Of a stretch of DNA of 32,229 nt, positions 1 to 7,656 are shown one piece after another. Both the position numbers and the translations under genes were made by a program. Every line of letters starts with the position of its first letter. Position 1 is the first letter of the stretch. Under the pieces are notes generated by a model. That model ran no database searches. It saw only the letters and a list, made by a program, of their open reading frames with translations, and was not told the DNA's origin. This DNA is from an uncultured Pelagibacteraceae bacterium (lineage in GTDB: Bacteria > Pseudomonadota > Alphaproteobacteria > Pelagibacterales > Pelagibacteraceae): contig CACISU010000007.1 in NCBI GenBank assembly GCA_902589345.1, positions 1-32,229 of the forward strand, given 5' to 3'.

Positions 1-1
1 A

Positions 2-1039
2 AAATCAGCTGACAAGTATCATGGAGTTTCAAAATTTAATATAAATACTGGAATACAAGAAAAATCAAAATCGAATGCTCCAGCATATACAAAAGTTTTT
101 GCAAATACTCTTTTAAAACATGCAGAAAAAGATAGTAAAATTATTGGTATTACAGCAGCAATGCCATCAGGAACGGGAATGGATATCTTTGGAACAAAAT
201 TTCCGCAGAGAATGTTTGATGTTGGTATAGCTGAACAACACGCAGTTACCTTTGCTGCAGGTCTTGCAACTGAAGGTTTTAAACCATATGCAGCAATTTA
301 TTCAACATTTCTACAGAGAGCATATGATCAAGTTGTTCACGATGTTGCAATTCAAAGTTTGCCAGTCAGATTTGCAATTGATAGGGCGGGATTAGTTGGG
401 GCAGATGGACCAACACATGCTGGCTCATTTGATATTACATATTTATCAACACTCCCTAATTTTGTTGTGATGGCACCAAGTGATGAGGCTGAATTAGTAA
501 GAATGGTGAATACTACAGTTGATATAAACGACAAACCCTGTGCTTTCAGATATCCAAGAGGGAATGGAATAGGAGTAAATTTACCAAACATCAATGAAAA
601 AATAGAAATTGGAAAAGCTAGAATTATTAGTGAAGGTAAAAATATAGCTTTATTAAACTTTGGAGCCAGAATGAATGAATGTTTAATTGCTAGTGAAAAT
701 GTTGCAAAAAAAGGAATTAATTTAACATTAATTGATGCAAGATTTGCAAAACCACTAGATGAAAAATTAATATGGCAACTAGCAACAGATCATGAAGCTA
801 TAATTACGATTGAAGAAGGCTCAATTGGAGGCTTTGGATCCCATGTAAGTCAGTTTCTTACTGAAAAAAATTTACTAGATAATAATTTAAAATTTAGATC
901 AATGATATTACCAGATAGATTTATTGATCATAATAAACCAGATTTAATGTATAAATATGCTGGACTTGATTCTGCTAGCATAGAAACTAAAATTTTAGAT
1001 ACTTTAAATTCAAAGATTATTATAAAAAAAACTAATTAA
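2..1039 (+). CDS. dxs: 1-deoxy-D-xylulose-5-phosphate synthase, C-terminal part (5' end outside window)
   Basis: The frame is open from base 2 with no start, so the N-terminal ThDP-binding part lies upstream of the window. About 345 codons remain, covering the pyrimidine-binding transketolase domain and the C-terminal transketolase domain. Diagnostic segments are [18 protein letters not shown], which contains the catalytic-type Glu of transketolases, then [18 protein letters not shown] and [13 protein letters not shown] condenses pyruvate with glyceraldehyde 3-phosphate to make DXP, the first step of the MEP isoprenoid pathway and a precursor for thiamine and pyridoxal in many bacteria. It is cytosolic. 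The 3' end shares the four bases TTAA with the convergent aroC. The polyprenyl synthase at 2778-3791 uses products of the same pathway. Identity is near certain. Confidence 0.96.
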   Translation, partial: KSADKYHGVSKFNINTGIQEKSKSNAPAYTKVFANTLLKHAEKDSKIIGITAAMPSGTGMDIFGTKFPQRMFDVGIAEQHAVTFAAGLATEGFKPYAAIYSTFLQRAYDQVVHDVAIQSLPVRFAIDRAGLVGADGPTHAGSFDITYLSTLPNFVVMAPSDEAELVRMVNTTVDINDKPCAFRYPRGNGIGVNLPNINEKIEIGKARIISEGKNIALLNFGARMNECLIASENVAKKGINLTLIDARFAKPLDEKLIWQLATDHEAIITIEEGSIGGFGSHVSQFLTEKNLLDNNLKFRSMILPDRFIDHNKPDLMYKYAGLDSASIETKILDTLNSKIIIKKTN

Positions 1040-2121
1040 TTGCCACATTGAGCAATATTCATTAAATAGTGATCTAGAATTACACAATGCATCATTGCTT
1101 CACCAATTGGAACCGCTCTTATACCTACGCATGGATCATGTCTTCCCTTAACTGATATTGAAGTATTTTTACCAAATCTATCTATAGTTTGACGTTTTGT
1201 AAGAATGGATGAAGTTGGTTTAACTGCAAAAGAAATTATAATATCTTGTCCAGATGAAATGCCACCTAAAATTCCACCAGCATTATTTGATTTAAAATTT
1301 ATTTTTTTTCCTTTTTTTAAAATTTCATCTGAGTTTTCTTCCCCAGTCAATTGTGCAGAATTCATTCCTGATCCAATATTTATACCTTTTACTGCATTAA
1401 TACTCATCATAGCTGAAGCTAGATCCATATCTAATTTTGAGTATATTGGTGCACCTAATCCAATTGGAACACCTCTTGCTCTAACCTCTATTATTGCTCC
1501 ACACGAAGATCCAGCCTTTCTAACACTTAAAAGATATTTTTCCCAAAGCTTTATTATTGATCTGTCTGGACAAAAAAATGGATTTTTAGAAATAAATTTA
1601 TCATTCCACTTTTTAAGATCACAACCAAGTATACCAAGTTGTGTAACAGCTCCAATAACTTTATATTTTTTACCAATTTTATTTTCTAATACTTTTTTTG
1701 CTATAGCACCTGCTGCAACTCTTGCGGCTGTTTCTCTTGCTGATTGTCTTCCTCCACCCCTATAATCTCGAATTCCATATTTCTTGAAATATGTATAGTC
1801 TGCATGACCAGGTCTAAATTTATTTTTGATTGTTTCATAATCTCTTGATCTCATATCTTTATTATAAATAATCATTGAAATTGGAGTACCGGTAGTTTTA
1901 CCTTCAAATATACCTGATAAGATATTTACCTTATCATCTTCTTTTCTTTGAGTTGTAAATTTTGACTGACCAGGCTTTCTTTTATTTAGTTCTTTTTGAA
2001 TATCATCTTCCCTGATACTTATATTTGGTGGACATCCATCGACCACACATCCTATAGCTGGACCATGAGACTCTCCCCAAGTTGTGAAACGAAATAGCTT
2101 TCCAAATGTATTAAATGACAT
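1036..2121 (-). CDS. aroC: chorismate synthase
   Basis: Chorismate synthase converts 5-enolpyruvylshikimate 3-phosphate to chorismate using reduced FMN, the last step of the shikimate pathway. From the ATG at 2121 the product is 361 aa, the usual family length, and begins [37 protein letters not shown] is the first family signature, [14 protein letters not shown] and [18 protein letters not shown] follow, and ISSGQDI and [14 protein letters not shown] lie near the C terminus. A TTG 14 codons upstream (2163) is in frame, but it would add an atypical hydrophobic tail and overlap pdxH, so ATG 2121 is preferred. The start lies only 33 bp from the divergent pdxH start. The stop overlaps the dxs stop. 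Confidence 0.97.
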   Translation of the reverse strand: MSFNTFGKLFRFTTWGESHGPAIGCVVDGCPPNISIREDDIQKELNKRKPGQSKFTTQRKEDDKVNILSGIFEGKTTGTPISMIIYNKDMRSRDYETIKNKFRPGHADYTYFKKYGIRDYRGGGRQSARETAARVAAGAIAKKVLENKIGKKYKVIGAVTQLGILGCDLKKWNDKFISKNPFFCPDRSIIKLWEKYLLSVRKAGSSCGAIIEVRARGVPIGLGAPIYSKLDMDLASAMMSINAVKGINIGSGMNSAQLTGEENSDEILKKGKKINFKSNNAGGILGGISSGQDIIISFAVKPTSSILTKRQTIDRFGKNTSISVKGRHDPCVGIRAVPIGEAMMHCVILDHYLMNIAQCGN

Positions 2122-2154
2122 TAAATATATTATATAAATTATTTTGTTGAAATT

Positions 2155-2781
2155 ATGAATCAAAAAAATTCGATGGGTTTAGACATTTGTTTTAAGGATT
2201 TGGATGATCCTATTCATCTTTTTAAAGAGTGGTTTAATGAAGCTAATAAAAGTGAATTGAATGATCCCAATGCTTTGGCCCTAGCTACAGCAGATAAATC
2301 AGGGATACCGTCTGTTAGGATGGTTTTATTAAAAGATTATAATGAAAATGGATTTGTGATTTATACGAATCTTGAAAGTCAAAAAAGCAATGAAATTAAA
2401 ATAAATCCTGTGGCATCAATGTGCTTTCACTGGAAAAGTTTGTTAAGACAAATAAGAATTACTGGAAAAATATTCAAAGTATCTGACAAAGAGGCAGATG
2501 AATATTTTAATTCTAGAGATTATGAAAGCAGAATTGGAGCCTGGGCGTCAAAACAATCTTCAATGTTAGAGACCAGAAATCAATTGAGTCAAAAAATTAA
2601 GGAATTTAAAAAAAAATTCCCAGACAAAAATAATTTACCTAGACCTGATCATTGGTCAGGATGGAGACTTGATCCTTATAATTATGAATTTTGGCTAGAT
2701 GGTGAAAATAGAATTCATCAAAGATTAAAATATTTAAAATCAGAAAATGGTAAATGGATAAGATCTTTACTTAGTCCTTAA
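2155..2781 (+). CDS. pdxH: pyridoxamine/pyridoxine 5'-phosphate oxidase
   Basis: This FMN-dependent oxidase converts pyridoxine or pyridoxamine 5'-phosphate to pyridoxal 5'-phosphate. The 208 aa length fits the family. Visible family segments are [20 protein letters not shown] (start of the FMN-binding split barrel), [15 protein letters not shown], the RQIRITGK strand, [11 protein letters not shown], and the C-terminal [18 protein letters not shown] followed by RIHQRLKY, typical of the PdxH dimerisation region. The ATG at 2155 is used. An in-frame ATG at 2173 would remove six residues and cannot be excluded. The gene is divergent from aroC across 33 bp and its stop overlaps the ispB-type gene on the other strand by the shared TTAA. 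Confidence 0.96.
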   Translation: MNQKNSMGLDICFKDLDDPIHLFKEWFNEANKSELNDPNALALATADKSGIPSVRMVLLKDYNENGFVIYTNLESQKSNEIKINPVASMCFHWKSLLRQIRITGKIFKVSDKEADEYFNSRDYESRIGAWASKQSSMLETRNQLSQKIKEFKKKFPDKNNLPRPDHWSGWRLDPYNYEFWLDGENRIHQRLKYLKSENGKWIRSLLSP

Positions 2782-3791
2782 AAGTTTCTTTCCAAAGAGA
2801 AAGAAGTCAAATTTTTTAATATATTTTTTTCTTTAGAATCTTCAAATACACTTAACGAGTTTGATGCAAGATTAATAAAATATTCAGCTTTCTTATAACA
2901 TTCAAAAATAATATTATACTTTTTGATCAAAGAAAGTACTTTTTTAAAGTCATCTTCAGACTTTTCAGTTTTTTTAAAATATTCTTTAATTTTTAACTTT
3001 TCATCTTTGTTAGCTTTTTGACAGAGTAAAATTATCGGTAAAGTTATTTTCCCTTCATAAAAATCGTTACCAGTTTCTTTTCCAAAAATATTTAAATCTG
3101 AGTTATAATCCAATGTATCATCTGCTATTTGGAAAGTTAATCCAAGATTTTTTCCATAAAATTCCAAAGCATCTTTTATTTTTTTTTCTTTATTAACTAA
3201 TATTGATCCTACTTTAGTTGCAGCAGAAAATAATGACGCTGTTTTAGCAGATATAATTTTTAAATATGTTTCTTCTAACATATCTATCTCACCACGATGT
3301 TGTAGCTGCAAAACTTCACCTTGTGAAATTTCTGCTGATGTTGAGGATAAAAGTTTTAATATCTCTAGGTTTCCATCTTCAACCATCATTTCAAAACATC
3401 TACTTAGCAAATAATCACCAACCAATATTGAAGATTTATTTCCCCAAACGTTATTTAAGGTTTTTTTCCCCCTTCTTATATCGCTATCATCAATTACATC
3501 GTCATGCATTAATGTGGCTGCGTGAATTAACTCTATGCATGCAGCAAGGTTTATATCCCTACTTCCTTTCGAATATCCGCAAAGTTTGGCCGATCCAAGA
3601 GTTAGCAAAGCTCTAATTTTTTTACCACCTGTTCTTAAATGATATTTGGTCATTTCTTCAACTAATTCAACTTTACTAGATAACTTCGACTTAATTTTTT
3701 CCTCAACAAGAATAAGCTTATCTTCAACTGAACCCTTAAGTTCAGAATATGAATTATTTACTCGGTTTTTTAGATGAACTACCGTTCCCAT
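2778..3791 (-). CDS. ispB: polyprenyl (probably octaprenyl-type) diphosphate synthase
   Basis: A trans-isoprenyl diphosphate synthase that elongates FPP/GPP with IPP to make the ubiquinone side chain. From ATG 3791 it is 337 aa. The first Asp-rich motif is HDDVIDDSDIRRGKKT (D97, D98, D101) and the second is QIADDTLDY (D224, D225, D228). TGGKKIRALLTL precedes them and gives the basic IPP-binding residues, and FYEGKITLPIILL follows the second. A TTG six codons upstream (3809) is in frame, but ATG 3791 is the more natural start. Chain length cannot be read reliably from sequence, so the octaprenyl assignment is an inference from alphaproteobacterial orthologues. The gene is divergent from the S49 peptidase gene across 110 bp and convergent with pdxH. 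Confidence 0.92.
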   Translation of the reverse strand: MGTVVHLKNRVNNSYSELKGSVEDKLILVEEKIKSKLSSKVELVEEMTKYHLRTGGKKIRALLTLGSAKLCGYSKGSRDINLAACIELIHAATLMHDDVIDDSDIRRGKKTLNNVWGNKSSILVGDYLLSRCFEMMVEDGNLEILKLLSSTSAEISQGEVLQLQHRGEIDMLEETYLKIISAKTASLFSAATKVGSILVNKEKKIKDALEFYGKNLGLTFQIADDTLDYNSDLNIFGKETGNDFYEGKITLPIILLCQKANKDEKLKIKEYFKKTEKSEDDFKKVLSLIKKYNIIFECYKKAEYFINLASNSLSVFEDSKEKNILKNLTSFSLERNF

Positions 3792-3833
3792 AAGATTAAA
3801 GTAGTACAATTAACGCAATATAACACTTAACAA

Positions 3834-3861
3834 TTGACGCACCTTAAACTTCAACTATAAG
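3834..3861 (+). promoter_or_regulatory. candidate sigma70 promoter for the S49 peptidase-glyQ-glyS-ppdK run
   Basis: TTGACG at 3834-3839 and TATAAG at 3856-3861 are separated by 16 bases. Transcription would start near 3868, giving a leader of about 34 bases before ATG 3902. It lies in the 110 bp divergent gap with ispB, the only sizeable gap upstream of the four-gene run. The match is good for an AT-rich genome, but there is no experimental support. Confidence 0.5.
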
Positions 3862-3901
3862 GAGACTTTATATTAATCCAAAAATTTTATAAGCATTTAT
3901 T

Positions 3902-4711
3902 ATGTTTAAATTTTTCAAAAAAAAAAAAATAATTCCACATATTAAACTTAGCGGAGTAATAGGAAATGTAGGAAAGTTTAAGCAAGGAATAGATTTTTCT
4001 AGCCAAGAAGAAATTTTAAAAAAAGCTTTTGAAATAAAAAAAGCACCAGCTGTTGCCATTTCAATAAATTCTCCCGGAGGATCCCCAGTACAATCTCATC
4101 TTATCCACGATTACATAAGGTATTTAGCCAAAAAAAATAAGAAAAAAGTTATTATATTTACTGAGGATGTTGCGGCGTCAGGTGGATATCTAATTGCTTG
4201 TTCTGGTGATGAAATTTATGCAAATCAAAGCTCAATTGTTGGATCTATAGGTGTTATTTATTCATCATTTGGATTTAAAGATTTAATTCAAAAAATAGGA
4301 GTTCAAAGAAGAGTTTATACAGCTGGAAAAAATAAAAGTACACTAGATCCTTTTATGGACGAAAAAAAAGAAGATATAGAAAGATTAAAAAATATACAAC
4401 TAGATTTACATAAAGATTTTATTGATGTTGTCGAGAAAAGTAGATCTTCAAAATTAAAAAAAGAATCTGGTATCGAATTATTCTCAGGCGAATTCTGGTC
4501 AGGAACGAAAGCTAAAGACTTAGGCTTAATAGATGGAATAGGAAATGCAAATGAAATATTAAGACAAAAATTTGGTGAAGAAGTTATAATCAAAAAATTT
4601 GAAAAATCAAAAGGGTGGTTAGCAAAAAAATTATCATCATCAGAAAATCATGCTGATAAGGTAATAAGTATTTTAGAGGAAAGATCTATCTGGCAAAGAT
4701 ATGGTTTCTAA
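3902..4711 (+). CDS. S49 family serine peptidase (short SppA/SohB-like)
   Basis: A single-domain S49 peptidase of 269 aa with a ClpP-like fold. S49 enzymes use a Ser-Lys dyad to degrade signal peptides or membrane-associated peptides. The substrate-binding strand [12 protein letters not shown] (residues 54-65) and the nucleophile segment [11 protein letters not shown] with Ser93 are clear. The general-base lysine is probably Lys145 in [12 protein letters not shown], with Lys143 as an alternative. There is no obvious signal peptide or membrane segment, only a basic N terminus (MFKFFKKKK), so this copy looks cytosolic or peripherally membrane-bound, unlike the anchored E. coli SppA. It overlaps glyQ by 11 bases and is probably co-transcribed with it. 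An upstream in-frame stop at 3890 fixes the start. Confidence 0.88.
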   Translation: MFKFFKKKKIIPHIKLSGVIGNVGKFKQGIDFSSQEEILKKAFEIKKAPAVAISINSPGGSPVQSHLIHDYIRYLAKKNKKKVIIFTEDVAASGGYLIACSGDEIYANQSSIVGSIGVIYSSFGFKDLIQKIGVQRRVYTAGKNKSTLDPFMDEKKEDIERLKNIQLDLHKDFIDVVEKSRSSKLKKESGIELFSGEFWSGTKAKDLGLIDGIGNANEILRQKFGEEVIIKKFEKSKGWLAKKLSSSENHADKVISILEERSIWQRYGF

Positions 4712-5582
4712 AAAAAAAATTAAAAAAAAAATTTTTCAATCTTTTCAAGATACAATTCAAAGCTTGCAAAAATATTGGAGTAAACAAGGATGTGTAATTC
4801 TACAACCATATGATATGGAAGTTGGTGCTGGAACTTTTCATCCAGCAACTACACTAAGATCGCTCGGACCAAAACCATGGAGGGCAGCTTATGTTCAGCC
4901 TTCAAGAAGACCAACTGACGGTAGATATGGGGAAAATCCAAATAGGCTACAACATTATTATCAATTTCAAGTACTGATTAAACCATCTCCAGACAATATT
5001 AAAAAACTCTATCTTAATAGCCTAGCATCTGTAGGTATAAAACACCAAGATCATGATATTAGGTTTGTAGAAGACGACTGGGAAAGTCCGACATTAGGTG
5101 CAGCAGGATTAGGATGGGAAGTGTGGTGTGATGGAATGGAGATTACTCAATTTACATACTTTCAGCAAATGGCGGGCGTTGAATGTAAACCTATATCTGT
5201 TGAGCTCACATATGGTCTTGAAAGATTGTGTATGTTTACCCAAGGTAAAAAAAATGTTTTTGATTTAATTTGGAACGATGAGGGAATTTTATATAGGGAC
5301 GTTTATTATCAATCAGAAAAAGAATTTTCCAAATATAATTTTGAGTTAGCCAATACAGAAAATTTATTTAAAATGTTTGATATGTTAGAAAAAGAAGTTA
5401 ATAGTTTGATTGAAAATAAAATTTCATTGCCTGCTTATGATCAAAGTTTAAAAGCTAGTCATTTATTTAATATATTAGATGCAAGAGGAGTAATCAGCGT
5501 TGCACAAAGAGCAGAATATATTGCCCGTATAAGAGATATGGTTAAAAGTGTAGGACAAATTTGGCTTGAAAGCCAAAAATAA
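4701..5582 (+). CDS. glyQ: glycyl-tRNA synthetase alpha subunit
   Basis: The catalytic subunit of the alpha2beta2 class II glycyl-tRNA synthetase, which charges tRNA-Gly in the cytosol. It is 293 aa, close to the usual length. Family hallmarks include [76 protein letters not shown] and [11 protein letters not shown]. The first few codons are lysine-rich ([12 protein letters not shown]) and overlap the end of the S49 peptidase gene by 11 bases. glyS begins one base after the stop. The subunit order and tight spacing are the standard arrangement and imply coupled production of the two subunits. Confidence 0.98.
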   Translation: MVSKKKIKKKIFQSFQDTIQSLQKYWSKQGCVILQPYDMEVGAGTFHPATTLRSLGPKPWRAAYVQPSRRPTDGRYGENPNRLQHYYQFQVLIKPSPDNIKKLYLNSLASVGIKHQDHDIRFVEDDWESPTLGAAGLGWEVWCDGMEITQFTYFQQMAGVECKPISVELTYGLERLCMFTQGKKNVFDLIWNDEGILYRDVYYQSEKEFSKYNFELANTENLFKMFDMLEKEVNSLIENKISLPAYDQSLKASHLFNILDARGVISVAQRAEYIARIRDMVKSVGQIWLESQK

Positions 5583-5583
5583 A

Positions 5584-7656
5584 ATGCCAGAATTTTTTTT
5601 AGAGTTATTTAGTGAAGAAATGCCAGCAAACCTACAATCTTCTGCAAAAGATAATTTACTTACAAACTTTAAAAATTTTTTTGAAAAAGAGAATATTGAA
5701 TATAAAAAAGATATAAAAGCGATCTCAACTCCAAACAGATTAATAATTTATTTTAAAAATATTAGTTCAGAAATAAATCAAAAATCAGAGGAAGTTAGAG
5801 GACCTTCAACAGAGGCAAATGAAAAAGCCATCTCAGGATTTATGAAATCTAATAAAATTCAGAGTAAAGATATTTATAAAAAAACTACAGATAAAGGTGA
5901 ATTTTTTTTCTACAAAAAACCATCAAAAAAAATTAAGACAGTTGATTTATTAAATGCTCAAATACCTACAATACTTAACAAATTATCTTGGAAAAAATCT
6001 ATGAAATGGGGAGAAAATGACTTGTATTGGGGTAGACCTTTAAAGTCAATTTTAGCTATATTTGATGGACAAAGTTTAAAGTTTAAGTTCCATCATTTGA
6101 TAAGCACAAACACCACATTTATTGATAAAGAATTTGAAGAAAAAAAAAGGAGTTTTAAAAATTTTTCATCATATCTTTCATATTTCAAAAAAATAAATGT
6201 AATATTAGATAATGATTTAAGAAAAAACTATATTGAAAAACAATTGCTTAAATCAGCAAGAAGTAAAAATTTAATAATTGATATTAACAATAAACTAATT
6301 AATGAGGTTGTAGGTATTGTTGAAAAGCCTAAAATAATTTTATGTAGTTTTGATAAAAAATATTTAGATATTCCTAAAGAAATAATAATTATTACAATGC
6401 AACATCATCAAAAATATTTTCCTACCTATGACAATAAAGCAAACCTTACAAATAACTTTTATATAATTGCAGATTCTCAAGATCATAAAGGATTAATTAA
6501 AATAGGAAATGAGAGAGTTGTTGAGGCAAGGTTAAATGATGCAGAATTTTTTTGGAAAAAAAATAAATCTCAAAGTTTGGTAAAACAAGTATCAAAACTT
6601 AAAAATGTAAATTATTTTAAAGGGCTTGGAAGTTACTATGATAAGGTACAAAGAATTAAAAAAATAGGTGGTTTAATTTCAGATGAATTATTAATTAGTA
6701 AAGAAAAGATAGAAATAGCTTCATCAATATGTAAAGTAGATTTATTATCAGACTTGGTGGGAGAATTTCCAGAGCTACAAGGTGTTCTAGGTGGTTACTT
6801 TGCAGAGACACAAGGTTTTGAAAAAGAAGTTTGTTTTGCTATCAAAGAACACTACTTACCACACGGAACTGATAGTAAGATTCCAAAAAAACCTTATAGC
6901 ATTGCACTTTCACTAAGTGATAAAATAGATACTTTAACAGGTTTCTTTGCAATAGGCTTAAAACCAACAAGTTCAAAAGACCCATATGCTTTAAGAAGGT
7001 TAGCCATAGGAGTAATTAAAATAATTTTAGAAAATAAAATAAAATTAAAATTAAGAGATTTTATTAATTATTCATGCCAATTATATATTGACCAAAATGT
7101 AGGCTTAGATATAAAAAATGTTAAAAAAGATGTTACTTCTTTTTTTCATGATAGATTTAAAAATCACATGAAGGATAATGGAGTTAGGCATGACATAATA
7201 GAATGTGCAATATCATCTTATAATTTAGATAATATTTTAAAAATTTATACAAAAGCTAATGTTTTAAATAAATTAATCTCTAAAGAAGTTGGAGCTGATG
7301 TAATATTTAGTTATAAACGTGCATTTAATATCTTAATTAATGAAAGTAAAAATATAGATACCGACGTATCTGGAAATGTTGACCCAGGGTTATTTAAAAA
7401 TGATTTTGAGAAAATTTTGTATAAAAAAATTTATAATATAAGAAAAGATTTTACAAATGTTGGAAAAGAGGACGATTACAAAGGACTATTATTAAATTTA
7501 GCATCAGTAAAAAAAGAGGTAACCGATTTTTTTGAAAATGTTATAGTTAATGATAATGATATAAATATCAAAAAAAATAGGTTAGAGCTTCTAAAAATGC
7601 TATGTAAAACTTTTGATAATTATTTTAATTTTTCAAAGATTGAAAGCCTGTCATGA
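5584..7656 (+). CDS. glyS: glycyl-tRNA synthetase beta subunit
   Basis: The beta subunit of heterotetrameric glycyl-tRNA synthetase, needed for tRNA binding. It is 690 aa from ATG 5584. The N terminus MPEFFLELFSEEMPANLQ is the typical family start, so I prefer this ATG to the in-frame TTG at 5566 inside glyQ. Other family segments are VRGPSTEANEKAISGF, MKWGENDLYWGRPLKSILA, MQHHQKYFP, NERVVEARLNDAEFFWKK, LVGEFPELQGVLGGYFA and KPTSSKDPYALRRLAIGVIK, with an anticodon-binding region at the C terminus. Lys/Asn content is very high, as in neighbouring genes. The stop overlaps the ppdK start through ATGA (7653-7656), consistent with translational coupling. Confidence 0.97.
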   Translation: MPEFFLELFSEEMPANLQSSAKDNLLTNFKNFFEKENIEYKKDIKAISTPNRLIIYFKNISSEINQKSEEVRGPSTEANEKAISGFMKSNKIQSKDIYKKTTDKGEFFFYKKPSKKIKTVDLLNAQIPTILNKLSWKKSMKWGENDLYWGRPLKSILAIFDGQSLKFKFHHLISTNTTFIDKEFEEKKRSFKNFSSYLSYFKKINVILDNDLRKNYIEKQLLKSARSKNLIIDINNKLINEVVGIVEKPKIILCSFDKKYLDIPKEIIIITMQHHQKYFPTYDNKANLTNNFYIIADSQDHKGLIKIGNERVVEARLNDAEFFWKKNKSQSLVKQVSKLKNVNYFKGLGSYYDKVQRIKKIGGLISDELLISKEKIEIASSICKVDLLSDLVGEFPELQGVLGGYFAETQGFEKEVCFAIKEHYLPHGTDSKIPKKPYSIALSLSDKIDTLTGFFAIGLKPTSSKDPYALRRLAIGVIKIILENKIKLKLRDFINYSCQLYIDQNVGLDIKNVKKDVTSFFHDRFKNHMKDNGVRHDIIECAISSYNLDNILKIYTKANVLNKLISKEVGADVIFSYKRAFNILINESKNIDTDVSGNVDPGLFKNDFEKILYKKIYNIRKDFTNVGKEDDYKGLLLNLASVKKEVTDFFENVIVNDNDINIKKNRLELLKMLCKTFDNYFNFSKIESLS

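Noticed and set aside
1205..1765. 186-codon open frame on the plus strand inside aroC
   Set aside because: It is the antisense of conserved aroC sequence, including its signature regions. Composition and residues look like a reverse-frame shadow.
3266..3616. 116-codon open frame on the plus strand inside the polyprenyl synthase gene
   Set aside because: It is antisense to the Asp-rich active-site region of ispB and has no recognisable protein features.
3859..3864. AAGGAG as a Shine-Dalgarno for an upstream start of the S49 peptidase gene
   Set aside because: No start codon follows at a usable distance, and an in-frame TAA at 3890 blocks any extension. It overlaps the -10 candidate instead.
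3810..3901. Glycine riboswitch or T-box ahead of the glyQ-glyS run
   Set aside because: The leader is about 34 bases and the whole gap 110. There is no room for, or sign of, the paired glycine aptamers or T-box elements.
5566..5583. TTG start for glyS inside glyQ
   Set aside because: ATG 5584 gives the conserved N terminus MPEFFLELFSEEMPA directly, and the extra residues are not typical.
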